NCBI RefSeq assembly: GCF_020281205.1
Contig: NZ_JACXZC010000011.1
Span: 1 to 64,000 of the forward strand
Length of the DNA stretch: 64,000 nt
DNA from: Empedobacter stercoris
Lineage (GTDB): Bacteria > Bacteroidota > Bacteroidia > Flavobacteriales > Weeksellaceae
Direction of reading: 5' to 3'
Under the pieces are notes generated by a model, which was given only the letters and a program-made list of their open reading frames with translations, searched no databases and was not told the origin of the DNA. Shown here one piece after another: positions 34,566 to 43,125 of the stretch. The translations under genes and the position numbers were made by a program. Within the stretch, counting starts at the first letter, position 1, and each line of letters starts with the position of its first letter.

Positions 34566-35030
34566 ATGCAATACGAAGTCTCGACATTAGATGAATATTT
34601 TGAAAGTATTCCTCCAGAAAGCAAAGAAGCTGTAAAAAAAATATATGAAACCTTGAAAATGAATTTACCTAACGGGTTTGAAGAACAAATAAGTTATGGT
34701 CATATAGGGTTTGTTGTGCCTCATTCGATGTATCCAAATGGCTATCATTGCGATCCAACATCTCCTTTACCTTTTATTGGATTAGCTTCACAAAAGAATT
34801 TTATTGCGTTGTATCATATGGGAATTTATTCGGATGAAAAGTTATTAAATTGGTTTATAGAAGAATATCCAAAACATGCAAAAAGAAAATTGGATATGGG
34901 AAAAAGTTGTATTCGATTCAAAAAAACAGATGATATTCCGTATGATTTAATTGGCAAATTAGCATCTAAAATTACGCCAGATCAATGGATAGCAACTTAT
35001 GAAAAAAATCTTCTAACTCGAAATAAATAA
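34566..35030 (+). CDS. DUF1801 domain protein
   Basis: 154 residues. Recognised by TLDEYFESIPPESKEAVKKI at the N-terminus, EEQISYGHIGFVVPHSMYP, FIALYHMGIYSD and GKSCIRFKKTDDIPYDLIG. This is the YdhG-like/DUF1801 layout with a small alpha-beta fold. Function unknown in the family. It precedes the DUF2461 gene by 3 bp, so both are likely translated from one mRNA. Confidence 0.82.
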   Translation: MQYEVSTLDEYFESIPPESKEAVKKIYETLKMNLPNGFEEQISYGHIGFVVPHSMYPNGYHCDPTSPLPFIGLASQKNFIALYHMGIYSDEKLLNWFIEEYPKHAKRKLDMGKSCIRFKKTDDIPYDLIGKLASKITPDQWIATYEKNLLTRNK

Positions 35031-35033
35031 TAC

Positions 35034-35690
35034 ATGTCAAACATCACTAATTTTTTAAAACAATTAGAAAAAAACAATAATCGTGATTGGTTTAATACAC
35101 ATAAAAATGAATTTGATACCGCAAAAGCTGAAGCTGATTTAATCTTCAATGCGATTTACCAAGAATTAAGCAAAAAGGAAGAATTAGAACCACTGAAAAT
35201 TTATAGAATTTATAGAGATGTTCGTTTTTCGAATGATAAAACGCCATATAAAATACATTTTTCAGCACAATCGGGTCGTAAAAAACCACACAATAGAGGT
35301 GGATATTATTTTCATATTCAACCGAATCATAATTTTATTGGAGTAGGATTTTGGGGACCAGAACGAGATGATTTGCTTCGAATCAGAAAAGATATTGAAG
35401 TTTCTGATGAATTGGAAAAGATTTTACAATCTAAAACACTTATCAAAGAATTTGGTGAAATGCAAGGAGAGGAAGTGAAGTCTGCACCAAAAGGCTTTTC
35501 GAAAGATCATGAACGAATTGCTTTACTCCGTAAAAAACAATATTTTTTCATTAAAAATTTTACAGATGAAGAAGTATTAGCAGAAGATTTTCCGAAAAAA
35601 GTTGCAAAATCAATACAAGTTTTACAACCTTTTCTAAATTATATGACCGAGGTTTTAACTACTGACGAAAATGGTCAACCTTTATTTTAA
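35034..35690 (+). CDS. DUF2461 (TIGR02453) family protein
   Basis: 218 residues. Family-typical runs: FLKQLEKNNNRDWFNTHKNE, YRIYRDVRFSNDKTPYKIHF, GGYYFHIQPNHNFIGVGFWG and LLRIRKDIEV. The biochemical role is unknown. The 3-bp gap to DUF1801 and the VOC gene 30 bp downstream suggest a short operon of housekeeping-like small proteins. Confidence 0.87.
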   Translation: MSNITNFLKQLEKNNNRDWFNTHKNEFDTAKAEADLIFNAIYQELSKKEELEPLKIYRIYRDVRFSNDKTPYKIHFSAQSGRKKPHNRGGYYFHIQPNHNFIGVGFWGPERDDLLRIRKDIEVSDELEKILQSKTLIKEFGEMQGEEVKSAPKGFSKDHERIALLRKKQYFFIKNFTDEEVLAEDFPKKVAKSIQVLQPFLNYMTEVLTTDENGQPLF

Positions 35691-35720
35691 ATAAATAATC
35701 ACAAAAAAATATAAATTATT

Positions 35721-36167
35721 ATGGCTAAAGTACACGCTTATTTAAATTTTAATGGAAATTGCGAAGAAGCTTTCAAATTTTATGAAACTGTTTTTGATAC
35801 GCAAAATATTGGAATGCATAAAATGGGAGATATGCCTGCAAGTCCAGATTTCCAATTACCAGAAAATGCAAAAGATAAAGTAATGCATACTGCTCTATTG
35901 ATCAATGAATCAACAATGCTTATGGGATCAGATATTGTAGAAGAATTTGGACAGAAATATGTACAAGGAAATAACTCTTATGTTATGTTAGATGCAGAGA
36001 CTGCTGATGAAGCTAAGAAATTATATGATCGATTATCTGTACATGCAAAAGTAATGGAAATGCCTTTAGGCGAACAGTTTTTTGCGGAATTATTTGCATC
36101 ATTTATAGATCAATTTGGAATTCCTTGGATGATTCATTTTGAAGGAAATAAGGCTCAGCAGATGTAA
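35721..36167 (+). CDS. VOC-fold protein (PhnB/glyoxalase-like)
   Basis: 148 residues. Single-chain VOC protein of the PhnB-like group: VHAYLNFNGNCEEAFKFYET at the start, HTALLINESTMLMGSDI in the middle, and FIDQFGIPWMIHFE at the end. This group contains antibiotic-binding and demethylubiquinone-like annotations without proven activity. It closes the small-gene run, with a hairpin terminator after it. Confidence 0.85.
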   Translation: MAKVHAYLNFNGNCEEAFKFYETVFDTQNIGMHKMGDMPASPDFQLPENAKDKVMHTALLINESTMLMGSDIVEEFGQKYVQGNNSYVMLDAETADEAKKLYDRLSVHAKVMEMPLGEQFFAELFASFIDQFGIPWMIHFEGNKAQQM

Positions 36168-36176
36168 CGAAATAGT

Positions 36177-36207
36177 AAAAAACTTTCCTCTTTAGGAGAG
36201 TTTTTTT
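36177..36207 (+). terminator. Intrinsic terminator after the VOC gene
   Basis: Hairpin AACTTTCCT (36181-36189) / AGGAGAGTT (36194-36202) with one T-G pair and a T7 run. It slightly overlaps the end of the leftward gene. Confidence 0.75.
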
Positions 36208-36784
36208 AATGGTATAATCTAAATCCTAATTTAAGGGCTAAAGTAGAATGTTTATCAAACAAAGCATGCACCAATTCTTCTTCGTCATCAATTTCTTTGG
36301 CTAAACAAAAATAATATTGATCCAAAATTGTACTGAGAATTGGAAATGAATTTACATATCCCGACAACGCTTTTGCACCTGTAACATCGATAAAATATTG
36401 AAAACTTTCATCTTCCAAATCCAAATTCATTGTATTGGCAAAATGAACAATTTTATTTGATAATTTTCCTTGAAATAGTTCAGCTATTTCTTCTAAACTG
36501 TAGTAATAATCGTCTATCAGGATTTGATTTCCCTCTCCTTCAACTACTAAATAAATGAGTTTATATTCTCTGAAATAGTTGTCATGATAAAGTAAATTAT
36601 TGAGACTTTCTTCTAAACCTTCAAAACTATCAGTCGTCTTGTACACGTTTGTAATGTGAAATTCTCGTGCTAAATGTTCTAAAAAATCTAACAATTGAGA
36701 ATCGTTTTGCTCCTCTATATCGTCTACACTTTCTAAACAAAATAATTTAAAACCTTCTTCGTCTCTGTAATAATCAAGCTCCAT
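36206..36784 (-). CDS. Uncharacterised acidic protein, possibly DUF6642/CHAT-like
   Basis: 192 residues from the ATG at 36784 (MELDYYRDEEGFKLFCLES). A longer frame reaching 36937 would add a basic segment overlapping the divergent ligase gene and is rejected. Strongly acidic. A strand-rich layout with KLIYLVVEGEGNQILIDDYY followed by SLEEIAELFQ, then IVHFAN and VTGAKALSGYVNSFPI recalls caspase-like CHAT folds and the DUF6642 family, but this is a resemblance by eye only. It is divergent from the first acyl-CoA ligase. Confidence 0.6.
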   Translation of the reverse strand: MELDYYRDEEGFKLFCLESVDDIEEQNDSQLLDFLEHLAREFHITNVYKTTDSFEGLEESLNNLLYHDNYFREYKLIYLVVEGEGNQILIDDYYYSLEEIAELFQGKLSNKIVHFANTMNLDLEDESFQYFIDVTGAKALSGYVNSFPILSTILDQYYFCLAKEIDDEEELVHALFDKHSTLALKLGFRLYH

Positions 36785-36922
36785 TTGAATATAAATTTTG
36801 ACTAATTTACAATTCTTACAATTATTTACAACCATTAAAAATTCTGAAATTTTATGAAAGAAAATTCTTTTTCTTTTCAAAAACCGAGAAATAGTCGAAC
36901 TTTGTATTCTTATTTCAAGAGA

Positions 36923-38689
36923 ATGAAACAACCACAAAGAGTATTCGATTTACCACGATTTCAAGAGAAAAATACACCAAACATTACTATTTTTAATTAC
37001 AAAGAAAAAGATGAATGGAAGGGAATTTCAACGACCGATTTTATTAATCGCGTAAATAATATCTCAAAAGGTCTTATTGCAAATGGTGTTCAACCTAATG
37101 ATAAAGTAGCTTTGATAAGTGAAAATCGTTTGGAGTGGAATTTAGTCGATTTTGCAATTCAACAAATAGGAGCAGTAGTTGTCGCTATTTACCCAAATAT
37201 TTCGGACAACGATTACGAGTTTATTTTGAATGATGCAGAAATAAAACTTTGTATTGTTAGCAATGATCTTTTGTACCAACGATTATTAGGTTTAAAAGAT
37301 AGAGTACCAAATCTTGAACAAGTTTATACATTTAATACCTATCCGCATACACCAAATTGGATCGAATTAGTTTCGAAAGGAATTTCAGTTTCTGATGAAC
37401 CCCTTCAAACCTCTATGGATAAAGTAAAAACAACAGATTTAGCAACTTTAATTTACACATCTGGTACAACGGGAAACCCAAAAGGTGTGATGCTTTCTCA
37501 CGAAAATTTATTAGCTGATGTAAACAGTTCTGAATATTCTTTTCCAGTACAAGCTTATGATAAAGCGTTGTCTTTTTTGCCTGCTTGTCATGCGTACGAA
37601 CGTGTATTTCAGTACGTGTATATCAAAATGGGATTGTCAATTTATTTTGCACAATCAATGGATACTATTGGTCAAGATTTGAAAGAAGTTCAACCTCATA
37701 TTTTTTCGGCAGTTCCAAGAGTTTTAGAGAAGGTATATGATAGAATTATGTCAAAAGGAGAAGAGTTAACGGGTGTAAAACGAAAACTATTTTTCTGGGC
37801 TATTTCATTAGGAGAAAAATATGATTTAGACGAATCAAAACTTTCTTCTTTGTACAAATTTCAATTAAAAATTGCGCGCAAATTAATTTTTTCAAAATGG
37901 AAAGCAGCACTTGGAGGAAACATAAAAGGTGTTGCAACAGGAAGCGCAACCTTGCAAACGCGTTTATTAAAATTGTACTTAGCAGCTGGTATTCCAATTT
38001 ACGAAGGATATGGATTAACTGAGGCTGGACCATGTTTGTCTGTAAACTGTATAAAACGTGGAATGAAAATCGGTACAGTTGGTTTGCCTTTGATTGATAT
38101 TGAAATTAAATTAGCCGAAGATGGAGAAATTCTTGCAAAAGGAAAAAATATCATGCAAGGTTATTATAAGAATCCTGAAGCAACGGCAGAAGTACTAAAA
38201 GATGGATGGTTGTATACCGGAGATATTGGTGAATGGGTTGATGGAAAGTTTTTGAAAATCATTGATCGTAAAAAAGAAATGTTCAAGACTTCTGGTGGAA
38301 AATATATAGTACCGCAACAAATCGAGAAATTATTGTCAGAATCTATTTTTATTGAACAAATAATGGTGGTTGGAGAAGGACGAAAATTTCCTTCAGCTTT
38401 AATTGTTCCGTTGTACGAGAATTGTTTAGAATGGGCTAAACAAAATGAACCTTCTATTCTAAATTTATCACGAGATGAATTTATAAAACATCCTAAAATT
38501 CAGGAATTGCTTGCAAACGAAATCAATAAATTAAATGTCAATTTTGGTAATTGGGAAAAAATCAAAAAATTTCATTTACTTCCCTACGAATTTACGATTG
38601 AAGCAGGTGAATTAACACCAACCTTGAAAATGAAACGTAAAGTAATTTTAGAAAAATATAAAACAGAAATAGAAGATATATATCAATAA
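36923..38689 (+). CDS. Long-chain acyl-CoA synthetase, paralogue 1
   Basis: 588 residues from the ATG at 36923; alignment with the two paralogues (588-591 residues, all starting near RVFDLP/RIFDL) makes this start better than 36854. Adenylate-forming fatty-acid-CoA ligase: P-loop LIYTSGTTGNPKGV, YEGYGLTEAGP, LYTGDIGEW and DRKKEMFKTSGGKY, with a C-terminal TPTLKMKRK motif. It activates fatty acids with ATP and CoA at the membrane. A -7-like box GAACTTTG (36897-36904) precedes it and a strong terminator follows. Confidence 0.9.
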   Translation: MKQPQRVFDLPRFQEKNTPNITIFNYKEKDEWKGISTTDFINRVNNISKGLIANGVQPNDKVALISENRLEWNLVDFAIQQIGAVVVAIYPNISDNDYEFILNDAEIKLCIVSNDLLYQRLLGLKDRVPNLEQVYTFNTYPHTPNWIELVSKGISVSDEPLQTSMDKVKTTDLATLIYTSGTTGNPKGVMLSHENLLADVNSSEYSFPVQAYDKALSFLPACHAYERVFQYVYIKMGLSIYFAQSMDTIGQDLKEVQPHIFSAVPRVLEKVYDRIMSKGEELTGVKRKLFFWAISLGEKYDLDESKLSSLYKFQLKIARKLIFSKWKAALGGNIKGVATGSATLQTRLLKLYLAAGIPIYEGYGLTEAGPCLSVNCIKRGMKIGTVGLPLIDIEIKLAEDGEILAKGKNIMQGYYKNPEATAEVLKDGWLYTGDIGEWVDGKFLKIIDRKKEMFKTSGGKYIVPQQIEKLLSESIFIEQIMVVGEGRKFPSALIVPLYENCLEWAKQNEPSILNLSRDEFIKHPKIQELLANEINKLNVNFGNWEKIKKFHLLPYEFTIEAGELTPTLKMKRKVILEKYKTEIEDIYQ

Positions 38690-38715
38690 AATAATTGATT
38701 TAATGTAAAATAATT

Positions 38716-38746
38716 AAGCGAGATTCATTCTGAATCTCGCTTTTTT
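38716..38746 (+). terminator. Intrinsic terminator of acyl-CoA ligase 1
   Basis: Perfect 12-bp arms AAGCGAGATTCA (38716-38727) and TGAATCTCGCTT (38731-38742), TTC loop, T-run. Confidence 0.9.
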
Positions 38747-38814
38747 CGTGAAATTGGACTGTTTTTTGAAAATTTTACACCAAATTTGCATTCTTTTTAC
38801 AAAGTTTTATAACG

Positions 38815-40590
38815 ATGAATAATCCTACAAGAATTTTTGATTTAGCGTATCAACAACAAAAGCTTTATCCAAATCATCATATGTTTTCGACGAAGATTAA
38901 TGGTGAATGGCAATTTACAAAACCAGCTGAATTTATAGCTCATACAAGAGAAATTTCGAAAGGATTATTAGCATTAGGAATTAAGCCTGGAGATAGAGTA
39001 GGATTGGTTTGTGAAAGTAGATACGAATGGCATGTGGTAGATTTTGCAATTCAGCAAATTGGTGCTGTGGTTGTGGCAATCTATCCAAATATAACAGATG
39101 CTGAGTATCAATTTATTTTCAACGATGCTGAGATTCAATTGTGTATTGTAAGTAACAAAAATTTGTATGAGCGCATCAATAATATGTTTGAAAGCATTTA
39201 TAGTTTAGAATATATTTTTGCGATAAATGATTTTCCAGATTCCAGAAATTGGGCAGAACTAAAAGAAATTGGGAAAAATATTACAGATGAATATGTAAAT
39301 AATCTTAGTTCTACGGTACGAAGTTCAGATTTAGCAACTCTAATTTATACTTCTGGTACAACAGGAAAACCAAAAGGAGTGATGTTGTCGCATAATAATT
39401 TGGTTTCTAACTTTATAGCAGCTAAAGAAATTGTAGTTTTGGAAGAAGGAACAAGGGGATTGACTTTTTTACCTCCTTGTCATACTTACGAGAGAACCGT
39501 AATTTATACCTATTTATACATTGGTGTAACCGTTTATTTTGCAGAAGGTCTTGATAAAATTGGTGATAACATCAACGAAGTAAAACCGCATATAATGACT
39601 GCCGTTCCTCGTATTATGGAAAAAGTGTACGAAAAAATTCTAAAAACAGGTAGTGCTTTAACAGGTAAAAAACGAAAAGTATTCGATTGGGCAATAGAAA
39701 TTGCAGCCAATTATGAGCCAGATTCAACGAAACGTTCTTTTGCTTATAATATAAAATTAGCTTTAGCGCGCAAGTTAGTTTTAAATAAGTTTTACGAAGC
39801 ATTAGGAGGAAATTTTAAGTATATTATTTCAGGAAGTGCTTCTCTACAAGGTAAAATTGCGCGTGTTTTTATGGCAGCTGGATTACCTTTTTTCGAAGGT
39901 TACGGGATGACGGAAACTTCACCATTAATTACAGTAAATAATCCACATAAATTAGGGGTTCGTATCGGAACTGTTGGTTCGCCTATCAAAGATGTTAAGG
40001 TAAAATTAGCAGAAGATGGCGAAATTTTAGTTCAAGGTCCTAATGTGATGATGGGGTATTATAAAAATCAAAAAGCGACGGATGAAGTTATTATTGATGG
40101 ATGGATGCATACAGGAGATATCGGCGTTTGGGAAGAAGGCGAAGGTCATTTCTTAAAAATTATAGACCGTAAAAAAGAAATGTTCAAAATTTCTGGAGGC
40201 AAATATGTTGTTCCGCAACCAATCGAAACGAAACTTGTTGAATCTGAATTTATCGAGCAAGCAATGGTTATCGGTGATGCACAAAAATTTGCATCAGCTT
40301 TTATCGTACCTAATTATACAAATCTAAAAGAGTGGGCGAAGGAGAGTGCAGCAGAAATAGTTGCGTTGTCTCGTGAAGAATTTATAGCAACTAATGAAGT
40401 TCACAAAAAAATAAATCAAGAAGTACGTAAAGCAAATCAGTATTTTGGAAACTGGGAACAAATCAAAAAACCTGCAATACTAACACATGAATTTACAATA
40501 GAAGCTGGTGAATTAACACCAACTTTAAAAATGAAAAGAAAAGTTATTTTAAAGAAATTCCAGAAAGAATTCGATGAAATTTATAAATAA
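38815..40590 (+). CDS. Long-chain acyl-CoA synthetase, paralogue 2
   Basis: 591 residues. Same domain order and motifs as its neighbours: LIYTSGTTGKPKGVMLSHNN, FEGYGMTETSPLIT, MHTGDIGVWEEGEGHFL and KEMFKISGGKYVVPQ. It differs most from the others around the active-site entry (TEAGP/TEASP in the neighbours versus TETSP here) and has a slightly longer loop after GDIG, so its chain-length preference may differ. A -7-like CAAATTTG (38781-38788) precedes it and it has its own terminator. Confidence 0.9.
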   Translation: MNNPTRIFDLAYQQQKLYPNHHMFSTKINGEWQFTKPAEFIAHTREISKGLLALGIKPGDRVGLVCESRYEWHVVDFAIQQIGAVVVAIYPNITDAEYQFIFNDAEIQLCIVSNKNLYERINNMFESIYSLEYIFAINDFPDSRNWAELKEIGKNITDEYVNNLSSTVRSSDLATLIYTSGTTGKPKGVMLSHNNLVSNFIAAKEIVVLEEGTRGLTFLPPCHTYERTVIYTYLYIGVTVYFAEGLDKIGDNINEVKPHIMTAVPRIMEKVYEKILKTGSALTGKKRKVFDWAIEIAANYEPDSTKRSFAYNIKLALARKLVLNKFYEALGGNFKYIISGSASLQGKIARVFMAAGLPFFEGYGMTETSPLITVNNPHKLGVRIGTVGSPIKDVKVKLAEDGEILVQGPNVMMGYYKNQKATDEVIIDGWMHTGDIGVWEEGEGHFLKIIDRKKEMFKISGGKYVVPQPIETKLVESEFIEQAMVIGDAQKFASAFIVPNYTNLKEWAKESAAEIVALSREEFIATNEVHKKINQEVRKANQYFGNWEQIKKPAILTHEFTIEAGELTPTLKMKRKVILKKFQKEFDEIYK

Positions 40591-40594
40591 TTTG

Positions 40595-40630
40595 AATCCC
40601 TTAATTCTAACTAAATTAAGGGATTTTAAT
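40595..40630 (+). terminator. Intrinsic terminator of acyl-CoA ligase 2
   Basis: Perfect 12-bp arms AATCCCTTAATT (40595-40606) and AATTAAGGGATT (40614-40625), then TTAATTTT. Confidence 0.8.
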
Positions 40631-40655
40631 TTTAAACAATTTCAATCATAATTTT

Positions 40656-40686
40656 TTGAAAAAGTCATCATTTTAAGTTACTTTCG
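40656..40686 (+). promoter_or_regulatory. Putative promoter of acyl-CoA ligase 3
   Basis: TTG 40656-40658, 20-nt spacer, TACTTTCG 40679-40686 (one mismatch), 38 nt before the ATG. Confidence 0.4.
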
Positions 40687-40724
40687 ACGAATACTTTTCA
40701 AAACTACAAAACTATAAATGCGCT

Positions 40725-42488
40725 ATGGAAGTAACCAGAATTTTTGATTTACCAAAACGACAGTTGGAGAAGTTCCCTGATTTATCCATGTTTGTTAGCA
40801 AGCAAGACGGAGAATGGAAACCAATGTCGACTAAATCTTTTTTGGATCGTGTAAATCAAATCTCGAAAGGTTTGATTGCTTGTGGAGTTCAAGCAGGTGA
40901 TAAAGTTGGTTTAATCTCAGAAAATCGTGTCGAATGGAATATGATAGACTACGCTATACAACAAATTGGCGCTGTTGTGGTGGCAATTTATCCCAATATT
41001 TCAGATAACGATTATGAATATATTTTCAAAGATTCTTCAATAAAATTATGTTTTACAAATAATCAGGATTTATATACTCGGATAAATTACCTCAAAACAT
41101 CATTGCCATCTTTAGAACAATTGTATTCAATTGATGAAGTTGAACATGCAACGAGTTGGAATATTTTAATCGAAAAAGGGCAATTGATTGATTTATCAGA
41201 AGTAGAAAAAAGAGCAGCTCAAGTAAAACACGAAGATTTAGCCTTTCTAATTTATACATCTGGTACAACTGGAAAACCGAAAGGTGTCATGTTATCGCAC
41301 AAAAATATTATTGCTGATGTTATTGCGTGTGAATATTCTACACCACTAAATCCTTATGATCGTGCGTTAACGTTTTTGCCAGCTTGTCATGCCTACGAAC
41401 GTACCTTACAGTATTTGTATGTCTACATGGGCCTTTCTATTCATTTCGCTGAATCAATGGATAAAATCGGGGAAAATTTAAAAGAGATTAAACCGCATAT
41501 TATGACAGCAGTTCCTCGTGTTATAGAGAAAGTGTATGAAAAGATTATGACAACTGGAGCGCAATTAACAGGTTTCAAAAAATCTATTTTCGATTGGGCT
41601 GTAAAAATTGGTAATGAGTATGTTTTAGAAGCAGATCAACGCTCAACATTGTATAATATCAAATTAGCAATTGCGCGTAAATTGGTTTTACATAAGTGGT
41701 ACGAAGGGCTTGGCGGAGAATTGAAAGCAATTGTAACTGGTAGTGCAGCAATTCAACAACGAATAGTTCGCGTGTTTTTGGCAGCAGAAATTCCTATATA
41801 CGAAGGTTATGGCTTAACAGAAGCTTCACCTGTAATTGCTGTAAATTGCTTTCGTCGTGGAAAAAAAATAGGAACTGTAGGCCCTCCATTAAAAGGTGTT
41901 GAAATCAAATTAGCTGATGATGGCGAAATCTTGGTTCATGGTGATATTGTAATGATGGGGTACTATAATTTACCTGAGCAAACTGCCGAAGTAATCAAGG
42001 ATGGTTGGTTGCATACTGGCGATATTGGTGAGTGGGTAGATCATAAATTCTTGAAGATTGTTGATCGTAAAAAAGAAATGTACAAAACATCTGGTGGGAA
42101 ATACATTGTTCCGCAACAAATCGAAATGAAAATGGTCGAATCTCCATTTATTGAGCAGTTGATGGTAGTTGGAGAAGGAGAGAAGTTCCCTGGCGCTTTT
42201 GTTGTTCCAAATTATCCGAATCTTCTTAATTGGGCAAAGTCAAATGCTCCTGAAATTGTCAATCTTTCTCATGATGAATTTCAAAAAAGTAATGCTGTTC
42301 AGAAAAAAATTGAAGATGAAATCAATAATTTGAATACAAATTTTGGACATTGGGAACAAATCAAAAAGATTTCAATTATCCCGAATGAGTTAACGATTGA
42401 AGGTGGCGAATTAACGCCAACGTTAAAATTTAAACGTAAAATCATCTTAGAAAAATATAAAAAAGAATACCACGAAATTTTTGGTTAA
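40725..42488 (+). CDS. Long-chain acyl-CoA synthetase, paralogue 3
   Basis: 587 residues. Motifs LIYTSGTTGKPKGVMLSHKN, YEGYGLTEASPVI, LHTGDIGEWVDHKFLKI and KEMYKTSGGKYIVPQQIE. Closer in sequence to paralogue 1 than to paralogue 2 (for example GVQAGDKVGLISENRVEWN against GVQPNDKVALISENRLEWN), which suggests two rounds of duplication. Followed by its own terminator, so the three ligases can be expressed separately. Confidence 0.9.
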   Translation: MEVTRIFDLPKRQLEKFPDLSMFVSKQDGEWKPMSTKSFLDRVNQISKGLIACGVQAGDKVGLISENRVEWNMIDYAIQQIGAVVVAIYPNISDNDYEYIFKDSSIKLCFTNNQDLYTRINYLKTSLPSLEQLYSIDEVEHATSWNILIEKGQLIDLSEVEKRAAQVKHEDLAFLIYTSGTTGKPKGVMLSHKNIIADVIACEYSTPLNPYDRALTFLPACHAYERTLQYLYVYMGLSIHFAESMDKIGENLKEIKPHIMTAVPRVIEKVYEKIMTTGAQLTGFKKSIFDWAVKIGNEYVLEADQRSTLYNIKLAIARKLVLHKWYEGLGGELKAIVTGSAAIQQRIVRVFLAAEIPIYEGYGLTEASPVIAVNCFRRGKKIGTVGPPLKGVEIKLADDGEILVHGDIVMMGYYNLPEQTAEVIKDGWLHTGDIGEWVDHKFLKIVDRKKEMYKTSGGKYIVPQQIEMKMVESPFIEQLMVVGEGEKFPGAFVVPNYPNLLNWAKSNAPEIVNLSHDEFQKSNAVQKKIEDEINNLNTNFGHWEQIKKISIIPNELTIEGGELTPTLKFKRKIILEKYKKEYHEIFG

Positions 42489-42497
42489 AATTAAAGT

Positions 42498-42527
42498 AGA
42501 GCTTTCAAAAAGAGGGCTCTTTTTTTA
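42498..42527 (+). terminator. Intrinsic terminator of acyl-CoA ligase 3
   Basis: Arms AGAGC (42498-42502) and GCTCT (42516-42520), extended inward by TTTC/GAGG with two G-T pairs, followed by T7. Confidence 0.75.
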
Positions 42528-42541
42528 TAATTTAAAATCTT

Positions 42542-42549
42542 TACTTTTG
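42542..42549 (+). promoter_or_regulatory. -7 box of the STM3941-like gene
   Basis: TACTTTTG fits the consensus and ends 15 nt before the TTG start codon at 42565. Confidence 0.45.
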
Positions 42550-42564
42550 TGAAAATATTATCCT

Positions 42565-43098
42565 TTGAATTCTATTAAAATTTATGCTAAACAGACCAGT
42601 AATTGGGGATTATTATTCGGTAGTCTTTTATTTTTGGCTTGTTCAATTTATTTATTTTTAAACGCTAATCAAGTCAATTCTCCACAAACTGCAAAAATTA
42701 TTAGTGGAGTTTTGTTTGTTCCAAGTCTTCTATTAATCATTGTTTCGATAAAGAAATTAATGAAAAAGCAATTGGTATTATTAATTGATCAAAAAGGAAT
42801 TGTTTACAAACCTTCGGATCATTTAAATTATATCGAATGGGGAAAAATTATAGAGATTGAAGAACTAAAATTACCACGTCAACGCGTAATAAATATAAAA
42901 GTAATGGAGGCTGATATTTTTATTCATAACGAAACGCAAAAAGTTTTACAAGCACGTATGAGATTCTGGAATAAAATGTATGGGGCGGTTGTTTCGTTCG
43001 ATGCGAACACGTTAGATAAAAATCACTTCGAAATCATGAATCTTTTTGATGAATTTATGGAACAATATAAGACTTCTATTCAGTCAAAAACAGATTAA
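42565..43098 (+). CDS. Small membrane protein, STM3941-like
   Basis: 177 residues with a TTG start; no ATG is available before the first membrane helix. Two hydrophobic helices (about 15-34 and 45-63) are followed by a cytosolic beta-rich domain (VLLIDQKGIVYKPSDHLNYI, EWGKIIEIEE) resembling the STM3941 family, whose role is unknown. Lies between an acyl-CoA ligase and the helicase, with its own -7 box. Confidence 0.75.
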   Translation: MNSIKIYAKQTSNWGLLFGSLLFLACSIYLFLNANQVNSPQTAKIISGVLFVPSLLLIIVSIKKLMKKQLVLLIDQKGIVYKPSDHLNYIEWGKIIEIEELKLPRQRVINIKVMEADIFIHNETQKVLQARMRFWNKMYGAVVSFDANTLDKNHFEIMNLFDEFMEQYKTSIQSKTD

Positions 43099-43113
43099 TT
43101 CAGTAGAATACGT

Positions 43114-43121
43114 TAATTTTG
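43114..43121 (+). promoter_or_regulatory. -7 box 4 nt before the helicase ATG
   Basis: TAATTTTG matches TAnnTTTG and ends four bases before the ATG at 43126, implying a leaderless mRNA. Confidence 0.45.
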
Positions 43122-43125
43122 CAAA

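Noticed and set aside
36785-36937. Longer start for the leftward acidic protein
   Set aside because: The extension is basic, overlaps the divergent ligase gene and does not match the composition of the rest; ATG 36784 is better.
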